Assembly (NCBI GenBank): GCA_025362235.1
Contig: JANYGZ010000005.1
Coordinates: 1 to 64,000 of the forward strand
Length of the DNA stretch: 64,000 bases
From: Ferruginibacter sp.
Lineage (GTDB): Bacteria; Bacteroidota; Bacteroidia; Chitinophagales; Chitinophagaceae
Direction of reading: 5' to 3'
Shown here: piece by piece, positions 33,032 through 41,208 of the stretch
How the letters are laid out: the number at the start of each line of letters is the position of its first letter
How positions within the stretch are numbered: the first letter of the stretch is position 1
Notes under the pieces: generated by a model
Told to the model about the DNA's origin: nothing
The model's database searches: none
What the model saw: the letters and a program-made list of their open reading frames with translations, nothing else
Translations under genes and position numbers: made by a program

Positions 33032-34192
33032 ATGAACCTGAATTTATTTTCTGAAACGGCGAATGATGTTGCTGTTGATTTTCCTACTTCTTGTCAGCAG
33101 ATTATTGAGCGGATAAACCATATCAATCCAATTCAATATAGCAAGACAAGAAATTTTATCAATGGAGCTGTCACTTATTTATCACCTTATATTTCAAGAG
33201 GTGTTATTTCTGTAAAACAGGTGATGGATGCTATTTTGCAAAAAGGGTACATGCCTTACCAGGTAGAAAAATTTTTGCAGGAGCTGGCATGGCGTGAATA
33301 TTATCAACGGGTGTGGCAACATGTTGGTGATGGTATCTGGAAAGATATTAAACAGCCACAGCCTGATGTATTGCATCATCAAATGATTAAAGCTGTTGAA
33401 CATGCAGCCACTGGTATTGATGTAATTGATGAACAGATAAAAAAATTATACAGCAGCGGTTACATGCACAATCATGTGCGGATGTATACTGCATCGCTGG
33501 TTTGCAATATGGCCAAAGCGCACTGGCTGCAGCCATCTGCATGGATGTATTATCATTTACTTGATGGAGATATTGCCAGCAACAATTGTAGCTGGCAATG
33601 GGTGGCAGCGGCATTTGCTTCAAAAAAATATTATTTCAACCAGGAGAATGTAAACAAATACAGCTTTGGTAATCAGCAAAATACTTTTATAGATAAACGG
33701 TATGAAGAAATAATATCTATGCCTGTTCCTGATACATTAAAGCCAACTATTGATTTATCATTACAAACAAAACTACCGGCTACTGGAATTCCTGCATTGG
33801 ATATCAACAAACCAACACTCATTTATAATTCGTATAATCTCGATGTAATGTGGAGAAAAGACGAAGACATAAACAGGGTTTTATTATTGGAGCCATCCCA
33901 TTTTGAAAAATATCCTGTCAGCGAAAAGGTAATACAGTTTATCATTAACTTATCAAAAAATATTGATGGCATTAAACTGTGTACCGGAGAAATTACTGAT
34001 ATTCTTAGTCTGTATAAAAATTCTTCTTCATTGGATACCGGTTGCATTATTTCAAAAGAACATCCCGCCTTTACTTATTATCCTGGTATCAAAGACAGCA
34101 GGGACTGGATGTTTTCTGAAGTAACCGGCTACTACAACTCCTTTTTTTCATATTGGAAAAAATGTGAACAATTTTTGAAGCATACCGCGTAA
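33032..34192 (+). CDS. FAD-domain photolyase/cryptochrome-like protein with unusual domain order
   Basis: A 386-residue protein. The FAD-binding helical domain of photolyases is at the N-terminus (ELAWREYYQRVWQHVG near 87-102; HNHVRMYTASLVCNMAKAHWLQPSAWMYYHLLDGDIASNNCSWQW near 148-192), with no alpha/beta antenna domain before it. Residues about 250-386 form an alpha/beta region (RVLLLEPSHFEKYPVSEKVIQFIINLSKNIDGIKLCTGE) that looks like a Rossmann-type fold, so the usual order appears reversed. Whether that part is homologous to the antenna domain needs a structural comparison. Last gene of the photolyase transcript; no hairpin terminator is obvious. Confidence 0.8.
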   Translation: MNLNLFSETANDVAVDFPTSCQQIIERINHINPIQYSKTRNFINGAVTYLSPYISRGVISVKQVMDAILQKGYMPYQVEKFLQELAWREYYQRVWQHVGDGIWKDIKQPQPDVLHHQMIKAVEHAATGIDVIDEQIKKLYSSGYMHNHVRMYTASLVCNMAKAHWLQPSAWMYYHLLDGDIASNNCSWQWVAAAFASKKYYFNQENVNKYSFGNQQNTFIDKRYEEIISMPVPDTLKPTIDLSLQTKLPATGIPALDINKPTLIYNSYNLDVMWRKDEDINRVLLLEPSHFEKYPVSEKVIQFIINLSKNIDGIKLCTGEITDILSLYKNSSSLDTGCIISKEHPAFTYYPGIKDSRDWMFSEVTGYYNSFFSYWKKCEQFLKHTA

Positions 34193-34637
34193 GGAGTAAA
34201 TTGGTGAGTCATTTTTGCTCCCTAAAGATAAAATGTATAAGAGTGCGACGCCAATGAAGCTGAATTGTAAAACCTCTGTTAGGTTCATAAAAAAGTTGTT
34301 CACTATAAATCCGCATCCAATAACTTACCACCTTCTGTCTAACATTTCTTCCATTCTTCCCCAATTTATTTTACAAGAAAAACTTTAGGCAACAATTACA
34401 AAATAATTGTTCACAGCATTTCAGATTACTGTTTATACATATCAGCTGTTTTTACTGATAAGCTTCTACGAAGTGGAAGGCAGGTTAAAGATGTGTTCTA
34501 AATAAGACTGAATTTTTAATTTTTTTAAAATAAGTAAACTTTTTAAAAAATATTCTGTTTATAGTTTACACAAAAAAATTAAACAAAATAGCATTGCTGA
34601 TTTTAAACTTGTAAAATTTTTTTATAAATAAAACCAT
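34193..34637. other. 445-bp intergenic region upstream of proteorhodopsin
   Basis: No credible gene is seen. Two small inverted repeats can be read: AACAATTA (34391-34398) with TAATTGTT (34404-34411), and TATCAG (34440-34445) with CTGATA (34455-34460). The last 130 bp before the rhodopsin start are extremely AT-rich, without an exact TAnnTTTG element at the right distance. It is likely to carry the regulation of the rhodopsin operon. Confidence 0.5.
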
Positions 34638-35387
34638 ATGTATATGCACTCAACACTACTGGGGATTCTCCCAATCGCAAACACCAATTACGTTGCCTTC
34701 ACATTTTTTGTAGGCACCATGGCCATGATGGCCGCCTGTGTATTCTTTTTCTTTGAGTTGAACAATGTGCCGCAAAAGTGGCGCACATCTGTTCTTGTTT
34801 CTGGTCTTATCACTTTTATTGCTGCCGTACATTATTATTACATGAGGGGTTACAACCTTGAAACAGGGGAGTCTCCTGTATTTTTCCGCTATGTTGACTG
34901 GATTTTAACAGTGCCTTTAATGTGTGTAGAATTTTACCTGATTACAAAAAAGGCGGGTGCCAAATCAGGCTTGCTGTGGCAACTCATTTTTGCATCTGTT
35001 GTAATGCTGGTAACCGGCTACATTGGCGAAGCCATTTACGGCAAAGAATCTCAAAGCTGGATTTGGGGATTGATAAGCGGACTTGCTTATTTCTACATTG
35101 TGTACCTCGTTTGGTTTGGTGAAGTAGCTACACTTGCAGGTAATGCAGGGCCGGCAGTTGCCAAAGCAGTAAAAACCTTAGGTTGGTTTGTGCTGGTTGG
35201 ATGGGCTATTTATCCAATCGGGTATATAGCAGGTACTGCAGGTGGACTGTTTGGCTTCCGGGTTTTCGAAGGTCTCTCTATGGATATTGTTTACAACATT
35301 GGTGATGCCATCAATAAAATTGGTTTTGGGCTGGTGATTTATACACTGGCACAATCTGATAAGATAGTATCCCCATCCTATGTTTAA
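34638..35387 (+). CDS. Proteorhodopsin (green-tuned light-driven proton pump)
   Basis: A 249-residue seven-helix rhodopsin. In helix C the pump triad is complete: Asp87, Thr91 and Glu98 in RYVDWILTVPLMCVEFYLI correspond to the DTE set of proton-pumping proteorhodopsins, not to the NDQ set of sodium pumps. The tuning position (residue 105 of the reference protein) is Met95, as in green-absorbing Bacteroidota proteins. The retinal Schiff-base lysine is Lys227 in DAINKIGFG. The gene is followed by Blh, which makes retinal, and by two small membrane proteins. Carotene synthesis genes are not in the window. It pumps protons outward across the inner membrane in light. Confidence 0.96.
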   Translation: MYMHSTLLGILPIANTNYVAFTFFVGTMAMMAACVFFFFELNNVPQKWRTSVLVSGLITFIAAVHYYYMRGYNLETGESPVFFRYVDWILTVPLMCVEFYLITKKAGAKSGLLWQLIFASVVMLVTGYIGEAIYGKESQSWIWGLISGLAYFYIVYLVWFGEVATLAGNAGPAVAKAVKTLGWFVLVGWAIYPIGYIAGTAGGLFGFRVFEGLSMDIVYNIGDAINKIGFGLVIYTLAQSDKIVSPSYV

Positions 35388-35394
35388 CCTATAA

Positions 35395-35427
35395 TAAGAA
35401 GTGCAGTACAAATTGTATTGCACTTCT
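35395..35427 (+). promoter_or_regulatory. Strong hairpin between rhodopsin and blh
   Basis: AAGAAGTGCAGTAC and GTATTGCACTTCTT form a 14-bp stem with one G-T wobble around a 5-nt loop. A short T stretch follows only after AA, so it is a partial terminator or mRNA-stabilising element that could let rhodopsin be made in excess over Blh. Confidence 0.6.
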
Positions 35428-35461
35428 TAATTTTTAAAATTCAGCTTTTAAAAAACATTGT

Positions 35462-36400
35462 ATGCTAAGGATTATATTATTATTATCAGGCTGTTTGCTG
35501 TTGTTATTTCAACAATATATTTTACCCTTTAATAGCAACACACAATTCATTATTTTTTTATCAGGAATACTTTTTTTGGGGGTGCCTCATGGAGCTGCAG
35601 ATTTGCTGGTAGCCACACAAAATGCAAACAGCAGTAAAAAATTATTCTCAAAATTTAGATTTCTAACAGTCTACATTTCAAGGCTTTTTGCCTTTGCTGC
35701 CATCTTGTGGTTTTTTCCGTTGGCAGGCAATCTTTTGTTCATACTTTTTGCTGCTTATCATTTTGGAGAAACAGATTTACACCAATTCAAAACCAACACC
35801 ATTTCAGGCAAAGCATTTGTTATCTTTTATGGATTGCTGATTCTTTCTGTTATACTGCTGCATCATTTTGAAGAAGTAAAACCTTTGTTTGAACTATTTA
35901 GCGCCGGTAAGCAAAATGCCCTTTTTATTAACTGGCTTGATGCTAACCGTTACAACATCATCTCAGTTGCAGGAATATTATTTTTTACAGCAACCTTTAT
36001 TTATTTTTTACAGAACAGCAATAACGCTACAAGTGATAAAGGACAGTTCCTGATACGCTTTGCGGTTATTTTATTAATACTGTTTAACCTGCCGATGCTG
36101 CTTGGTTTTACATTCTACTTTGTGGTATGGCACTCTGTTTTATCGCTCAATAATATTACTGCTTATTTAAGAAAGAATAATTTGTATACTCAGTATAGTA
36201 TTAATAGGGAAATTATATTGTACAGTGTGTTGGCAATTGGCGGAATCGCCTTATTTGGTTTAACAGGATTTATGTTTATCAGCAGCAGTACTATGGTGGG
36301 TTACCTGTTTTTAGGTCTTGCTGTGCTTACTGCACCGCACATGCAGATTATGCACGACATGTACAACAGCTTACGGCAAATAAAAAGTGGTAAAAATTAA
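35462..36400 (+). CDS. blh: Brp/Blh-type beta-carotene 15,15'-dioxygenase
   Basis: A 312-residue membrane oxygenase with about eight hydrophobic helices. The conserved iron-ligand histidine motifs are present: FLGVPHGAADLL near 38-49, AAYHFGETDLHQF near 100-112, VVWHSVLSLN near 220-229, and APHMQIMHDMY near the C-terminus. It cleaves beta-carotene into two molecules of retinal, the chromophore for the rhodopsin directly upstream. Spacing of 74 bp, containing a hairpin, suggests one transcript with reduced expression of the second gene. Confidence 0.93.
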   Translation: MLRIILLLSGCLLLLFQQYILPFNSNTQFIIFLSGILFLGVPHGAADLLVATQNANSSKKLFSKFRFLTVYISRLFAFAAILWFFPLAGNLLFILFAAYHFGETDLHQFKTNTISGKAFVIFYGLLILSVILLHHFEEVKPLFELFSAGKQNALFINWLDANRYNIISVAGILFFTATFIYFLQNSNNATSDKGQFLIRFAVILLILFNLPMLLGFTFYFVVWHSVLSLNNITAYLRKNNLYTQYSINREIILYSVLAIGGIALFGLTGFMFISSSTMVGYLFLGLAVLTAPHMQIMHDMYNSLRQIKSGKN

Positions 36401-36440
36401 GAATCAACAAAAATAATTTTTCATAATAAAACTCTACTCA

Positions 36441-36620
36441 ATGTTAAAGAAATTTAAGGCATCAGAATTATTAATCGTAGCAATGGTAATCATCCTGATT
36501 TTTATATCAGAATATTACTTTGTGGTACTAAAAAACCCCAACCACGCCATCTTCATTGGGCTGTGGCCGCCAACCATAATGGGATTACTCATCTTTTTCA
36601 ATATGAAAAAACAAAATTAA
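36441..36620 (+). CDS. Small membrane protein in the rhodopsin operon (59 aa)
   Basis: Starts MLKKFKASELLIVAMVIILI and has two hydrophobic helices (about residues 9-29 and 37-54) separated by VLKNPNHAIF; it ends NMKKQN. It is 40 bp after blh and 6 bp before the next small gene. It resembles short accessory membrane proteins but matches no family I recognise. Its tight placement makes an accessory role with rhodopsin or its oxygenase possible. Confidence 0.65.
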   Translation: MLKKFKASELLIVAMVIILIFISEYYFVVLKNPNHAIFIGLWPPTIMGLLIFFNMKKQN

Positions 36621-36626
36621 ACTACT

Positions 36627-36899
36627 ATGGAAAACAATACAGATATCATCGTTTTAACGAGTGTTATTGTTGTACTTTTTATTGTATTCATCATCGCTAC
36701 AGTAAGAGAGTTTAACACTATGAGTTCTATCAAATTTGTCGAGAAAGAAGAAGGTGGGCCAAGGGCTGAAATGATGCGTTTTATCGGTAACCTTTTTACA
36801 GACGAAAGGATTGATGCAGGTAAAAGAGTAACATTCATGAATGCCGTTAAACCTATTATTGAAGATTTGGTGCCGGGTGAAGAAATAAAGAAAGAATGA
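36627..36899 (+). CDS. Small single-pass membrane protein in the rhodopsin operon (90 aa)
   Basis: A 90-residue protein with one N-terminal membrane helix (DIIVLTSVIVVLFIVFIIATV, residues about 6-26) and a 60-residue soluble tail (FVEKEEGGPRAEMMRFIGNLFTDERIDAGKRVTFMNAVKPIIEDLVPGEE). The tail is conserved-looking and charged, not low complexity. The gene is 6 bp after the preceding 59-aa gene and is the last of the rhodopsin run. No named family is recognised. Confidence 0.7.
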   Translation: MENNTDIIVLTSVIVVLFIVFIIATVREFNTMSSIKFVEKEEGGPRAEMMRFIGNLFTDERIDAGKRVTFMNAVKPIIEDLVPGEEIKKE

Positions 36900-37065
36900 A
36901 GAACACGAATATTTCTCCGCTGTTTTTATTAGGAATTAATTAATAAACATTTCTTTAATATCCTGAACATAGTGCGCCATACAGCGTTAATCATTTGCAC
37001 GAAAAAAAATACCGCACACTATTTTTCAAAACACTGTTCTTTTCACATTTAAAAAAATAAAAAAA

Positions 37066-37271
37066 ATGAAATCAATTAAAAAAGCTGCACTTTTTGTTGC
37101 AGCAGCATTACTGTCCATTAACGCAATGGCACAAACAAAAAAAGACATTGTAGAAGTCATCGCAGGTTCTACAAATCACACTACTCTGTTAGCCGCCGTT
37201 AAAGCCGCTGACCTGGTAGCTACTTTACAAAGTAAAGGACCATTTACCGTATTTGCACCCACTAATGATGC
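37066..37271 (+). pseudogene. Fasciclin-domain protein truncated by an insertion sequence
   Basis: The first 68 codons encode a signal peptide (to MAQ) and the opening of a fasciclin (FAS1) domain: KKDIVEVIAGSTNHTTLLAAVKAADLV, then [15 protein letters not shown]. This matches the intact paralogue at 45681-46250 ([31 protein letters not shown]). At 37272 the ISKra4-like element begins and adds 28 unrelated codons. The second half of the FAS1 domain is not found on the far side of the element (after 38556), so a deletion accompanied or followed the insertion. Confidence 0.85.
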
Positions 37272-37299
37272 GGGTGCATTTAAAATTGTCGGCTATCAT

Positions 37300-38495
37300 T
37301 TAAGCTGCATTCTTAATCAACGCCACCACTTTATCCCACTGTTTATTCATGGATAGTACCCTTAGGTTTAGCATATTCTGTGCTCCTTTATTACTCCATC
37401 GCTGTCCTGATTGTTTCATTCTTTTTTGGACTACGGTTCTGTGTGCTGACCCGATAGCTATCGGGTCGATGGCCCCAGAACCAATCAGACCTGCTACTAC
37501 ATTTTTATACCATTTATAATTCATCCTGTAAGCATTATTGGTATAATAATTTATGAGCAATAGCCCTTCCTTGCTTTCCTTATTTTGCCTTTTAATATTT
37601 TTTATAACTGTGGTTACTTTACTTTCCAACAGCAGTTCCTTTTGTTTATCAGTCCATTTGTTTCGCTTCGTGTCATCGCTAAAAGCAACGTTTGCAAGCG
37701 AATGTAAATGTTCACAAACATGATAATAGTCCAGTATAGATACCGCTTCGGGAAAAGCATTTTCTATCCAGTTTTTAATCCACGTTCCCCCATCAGCAAT
37801 AAATACCAAACGCTTTCCCAATTTTCCGTAAGACTCTATTAAAGTATCCATTTGTTTTGTAAAGTCTTTATTGTTTCCCAGATGTGCTGCGTATTGGGAT
37901 CCGATAGCTATCGGATGTCTTATCCAGCTTAGCTTTCCATTGGGATCAATGCAGGAGCGACTCGTAAACATCCTGCCAACTTTCACTTCCTTCCAGCCCT
38001 CATCACGGGTTAGCAACATGGAGCCATCTGCTTCTACATACAGCACTTCTTCTTTCTTTACTGGTTCTAACGACCGGCAAATATTTACTTCTTTTTCGGC
38101 CGCCTTGCCATAACAATCTGTTACCAAATACACTTGCGATGCACTCACTTGTATGTCAATAAATTTTCGCAGTATCACATTGCATCTTTCATAGCAGTCC
38201 AGTTGACCGGCGTATACAAGCAACTCCTGTAAATGGGGGCTTATTTGAAAGCCATTGGCCCCTTCACTAAAAATATGTGTTTTGTTTATGCTGATTCGCC
38301 CAAATTTGGTAAGCGTTTTTTTTTACGCCTATCGGCTGGTACATCGCTTACATTGGATTCCAATACCTCCCTGCCTAATTCCCGCCATAAGGAATCAAAC
38401 TCTTTTTCGTAATCATAAAAATTGTCAATTTTGTTTAGTGCCTGCAGTTCGGCATAGCGCTTTTTGGCTAAAGCTATAAAATTTGCTTCTGTCAT
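37300..38495 (-). CDS. ISKra4-like transposase made by -1 frameshifting, with palindromic insertions
   Basis: Two frames form one enzyme of about 400 residues. The first starts at 38495 and terminates at 38286; the second is open through 37300 and joins it by a -1 slip at the run of nine A (plus-strand T 38316-38324), after which the frame reads TLTKFGRISINK and continues to FQISPHLQEL. The catalytic region shows YVEADGSMLL, LVFIADGGTWIKNWI and SGAI...SAHRTVVQKRMKQSGQRWS. The usual glutamate after GSGAI is replaced by DPIAIG, encoded by a palindrome (37447-37466); a second PIAIG follows IRH (37899-37916). Both keep the frame. The first may abolish the third catalytic acid. Confidence 0.8.
37447..37466. 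repeat. Perfect 20-bp palindrome, first PIAIG insertion
   Basis: GACCCGATAGCTATCGGGTC is its own reverse complement. It encodes DPIAIG within the GSGAI-SAHRT motif of the transposase, a net gain of 15 nt over the family pattern (GSGAIESAHRT). Confidence 0.85.
37899..37916. repeat. Perfect 18-bp palindrome, second PIAIG insertion
   Basis: ATCCGATAGCTATCGGAT, same core CCGATAGCTATCGG as at 37447-37466. It encodes PIAIG between IRH and SQYAAHLG of the transposase, again a 15-nt net insertion that preserves the frame. Confidence 0.85.
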
Positions 38496-38661
38496 GACTG
38501 ATTGGTTGGTTTAGCTAATTTAGACATTTTTTACTGCGACAATTTTAAATGCACCCAAATAAATTGAATAAATAGTATTGAAATTATTTACAACATGTAG
38601 AACATGAAATTAAAACAGCTTAATCAAGGTTGTTGTTCTTTATCTTTATAAAAAAATAAAA

Positions 38662-40848
38662 ATGCCCCTAAAAAAAATACTGCTGATACTATTATTCCCT
38701 TTGCAATTAATGGCCCAAAAATTTTCTTCAACTGAAGTAAGCCGTTGGCAACAACAGGCAAAACAGGTAACTATTACAAGAGATAATTGGGGTATTCCGC
38801 ATATTATTGGTAAAACTGATGCTGATGCCGTATTTGGTTTATTATATGCACAATGCGAGGATGATTTTAAAAGAGTAGAATTAAATTATATTGAAAAATT
38901 AGGGAGGATGGCTGAGGTAAAAGGCGAAGCTGTTTTGTATGATGACATGCTGCTGCAATTGTTAATTGATACTACAGATGCCATTAAAGATTATAATGCA
39001 TCTGCGCCCTGGCTAAAAAAATTATTGAACGCCTATGCTGATGGCATTAATTATTACCTGTATAAAAACCCACAGGTAAAACCACTGATGCTAAAAAGGT
39101 TTCAGCCATGGTATCCATTATTGTGGACAGATGGAAGTATTGGCGCTATTAATACGGTAGATATATCTACTGCTGAATTAAAGAATTTTTATATTGGTAA
39201 TAGAACCAACACTACTGGCATTGTAAAAAAACCTGAGCAGCAAACAGGTTCAAATGGTTTTGCTTTTGCACCTTCTATCACAGCATCACGCAATGCCATG
39301 CTTTATATCAACCCGCATGTAACTTTTTATTTTCGTCCGGAAGTGCATGTTAAAAGCCAGGAGGGTTTAAATGTTTATGGTGCGGTTACCTGGGGCCAGT
39401 TTTTTGTTTACCAGGGATTTAATGAACACTGTGGATGGATGCATACCAGCAGTAATGTAGATGTTGCCGATTTGTATGAAGAAAAAATAGTTACAAAAAA
39501 TAACCAGTTTTTTTATGAATATAACGGACAATTAAAACCGGTTATACAAAAACAAATTATTTTACGTTTTTTACAGAATGGCCATCTTGAAACAAAAAGC
39601 ATTACCGCTTATTTTACCCACCATGGCCCGGTAATGGCTATGCGCAATAACAAATGGATAAGCCTGAAATCTTTTAACCGGTCCCCAATAAGTTTACAAC
39701 AAAGCTGGCTGCGTACCAAGACAAAAAATTTTGACGAATTTAAACAGGTGATGAACCTGAAAGGTAATACCAGTAACAATACCATGTATGCAGATGATAA
39801 GGGAAATATTGCGTATTGGCATGGAGATTATATACCCATAAGGGATAAAAAAATAAACTGGTCAAAGCCGGTAGATGGCTCAGTTGCTGCAACCGAATGG
39901 AAGGGCTTGCACCAGTTGGATGAGATTGTTCATTTGTACAATCCACCAAATGGCTGGTTACAAAATTGTAATTCCACGCCATTTGCCGTTGCCGGAAACA
40001 ACAGCCCTAAAAAAGAAAATTATCCTGCTTATATGGCGCCCGATGGGGAAAATTTCAGGGGCATCAATGCCGTAAGAATATTAAGTAACCAAAAAGATTT
40101 TACCCTCGACAAAGTAATTGCAAAGGGCTATGATACCTACCTTGCTGCTTTTGAAATATTGATACCGGCGCTGGTAAATTCATTTGAAAAAAACTACGCT
40201 TCCGGCGATACCCTATACAGCACACTAAAAGAACCGATAACCGTTTTAAAAAGCTGGGATTTTCATTCCGGCGAAAATTCTATCGCTACTACACTGGCTG
40301 TTGAATGGGCGCAAAAATTAAATCCGGTTATACAAAAATTGTACATTGATGAAGGAGAAACAGACCAGGTAACCAATACCAAACAATTTGCTGGCGCAGC
40401 ATCGGCTGAGCAATTATTACCACCATTATTAAAAGTAATCAACGAGCTTACGATGAAGTTTGGAAAATGGCAAATACCATGGGGGGAAATAAACCGTTTT
40501 CAGCGCCTTAACAATGACATACCCGAAAAATACAATGATAGCCTGCCCAGCATCCCTGTTGGGTTTGCCAGTTCGCTATGGGGACAAATACCTGCCTATA
40601 ACAGCTATTATTTTAAAAGTAATAATAAAAGGTATGGCAAAAGTGGGAACAGTTTTATATGTGCGGTAGAATTTGGAAAAAAAGTAAAAGCAAAATCATT
40701 ATTGGCTGGTGGTGAAAGTGGTAATCTGGCATCTAAACATTTTAAGGACCAGGCTGAAATGTACGCCCAAGGCAAATTTAAGGAAGTACTCTTTTACCCG
40801 GAAGATATTGAAAAACATGTAGAAAAAAAATATCATCCGGGGGAATGA
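38662..40848 (+). CDS. Penicillin acylase (S45) family N-terminal-nucleophile amidohydrolase
   Basis: A 728-residue exported protein (signal peptide to LMAQ). It is a member of the penicillin acylase/AHL acylase superfamily, made as a precursor that cleaves itself: alpha segment with ITRDNWGIPHIIGKTDADAVFGLLYAQCEDDFKR, then TGSNGFAFAPS, where Ser197 is the expected new N-terminal nucleophile of the beta chain. The beta chain retains MLYINPH and the conserved GGESGN near the end. Substrates in the family range from beta-lactam side chains to acyl-homoserine lactones and acylated amino acids; none can be chosen here. It stands alone, with 105 bp separating it from the insertion sequence. Confidence 0.9.
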   Translation: MPLKKILLILLFPLQLMAQKFSSTEVSRWQQQAKQVTITRDNWGIPHIIGKTDADAVFGLLYAQCEDDFKRVELNYIEKLGRMAEVKGEAVLYDDMLLQLLIDTTDAIKDYNASAPWLKKLLNAYADGINYYLYKNPQVKPLMLKRFQPWYPLLWTDGSIGAINTVDISTAELKNFYIGNRTNTTGIVKKPEQQTGSNGFAFAPSITASRNAMLYINPHVTFYFRPEVHVKSQEGLNVYGAVTWGQFFVYQGFNEHCGWMHTSSNVDVADLYEEKIVTKNNQFFYEYNGQLKPVIQKQIILRFLQNGHLETKSITAYFTHHGPVMAMRNNKWISLKSFNRSPISLQQSWLRTKTKNFDEFKQVMNLKGNTSNNTMYADDKGNIAYWHGDYIPIRDKKINWSKPVDGSVAATEWKGLHQLDEIVHLYNPPNGWLQNCNSTPFAVAGNNSPKKENYPAYMAPDGENFRGINAVRILSNQKDFTLDKVIAKGYDTYLAAFEILIPALVNSFEKNYASGDTLYSTLKEPITVLKSWDFHSGENSIATTLAVEWAQKLNPVIQKLYIDEGETDQVTNTKQFAGAASAEQLLPPLLKVINELTMKFGKWQIPWGEINRFQRLNNDIPEKYNDSLPSIPVGFASSLWGQIPAYNSYYFKSNNKRYGKSGNSFICAVEFGKKVKAKSLLAGGESGNLASKHFKDQAEMYAQGKFKEVLFYPEDIEKHVEKKYHPGE

Positions 40849-41208
40849 TAACAAACTTTATATAGTTGTATAGTATGATAGAGATTAACCGTATACTCTT
40901 TACAGCCTCATAAAAAAAGCGTTAAGAAAATTTGAAGGATTGTCGTCAAGAAACCGACGAAGGAGGTTCATTGAAACAAAATAAAAATAACAGAAATGAA
41001 ATTATTGTTACAAATGTTTTGCTTTGCTGTTAGCTTGTAAGTCGCACCCAATCTGGGCTACATTTTTGTGTTTGAAAAAGTAATCTCTATTTTCTTTTTT
41101 GCCCCCGAAGTAAATTCGGTACAGGCTTTGATAAAAGAAAGAAACAAAAAAATATTCGTCTGTCAGCAGAGCAGCAAACCCCATGTCTGCGGTTCGTTCT
41201 TTTGTCTG
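40849..41208. other. 360-bp intergenic region with a possible lipoprotein remnant
   Basis: No intact gene. At 40996 a 14-codon frame (MKLLLQMFCFAVSL) ends in TAA; read in the next frame, the following bases give LACKSH, so together they look like a frame-shifted lipoprotein signal. It may be a remnant of a decayed gene. The rest, to the end of the converging gene at 41209, shows no motif. Confidence 0.35.

Larger units (their letters stand above)
37272..38556 (-). mobile_element. ISKra4-like insertion sequence, 1285 bp
   Basis: Perfect 20-bp terminal inverted repeats: GGGTGCATTTAAAATTGTCG at 37272-37291 and its exact complement at 38537-38556. The GGG ends, the length near 1.3 kb and the two-frame transposase suit the ISMich2-like group of the ISKra4 family, named from memory. 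No target-site duplication is seen at the junctions (left flank ends ATGATGC, right flank begins AAATAAA), which agrees with loss of the neighbouring target DNA. Confidence 0.85.
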
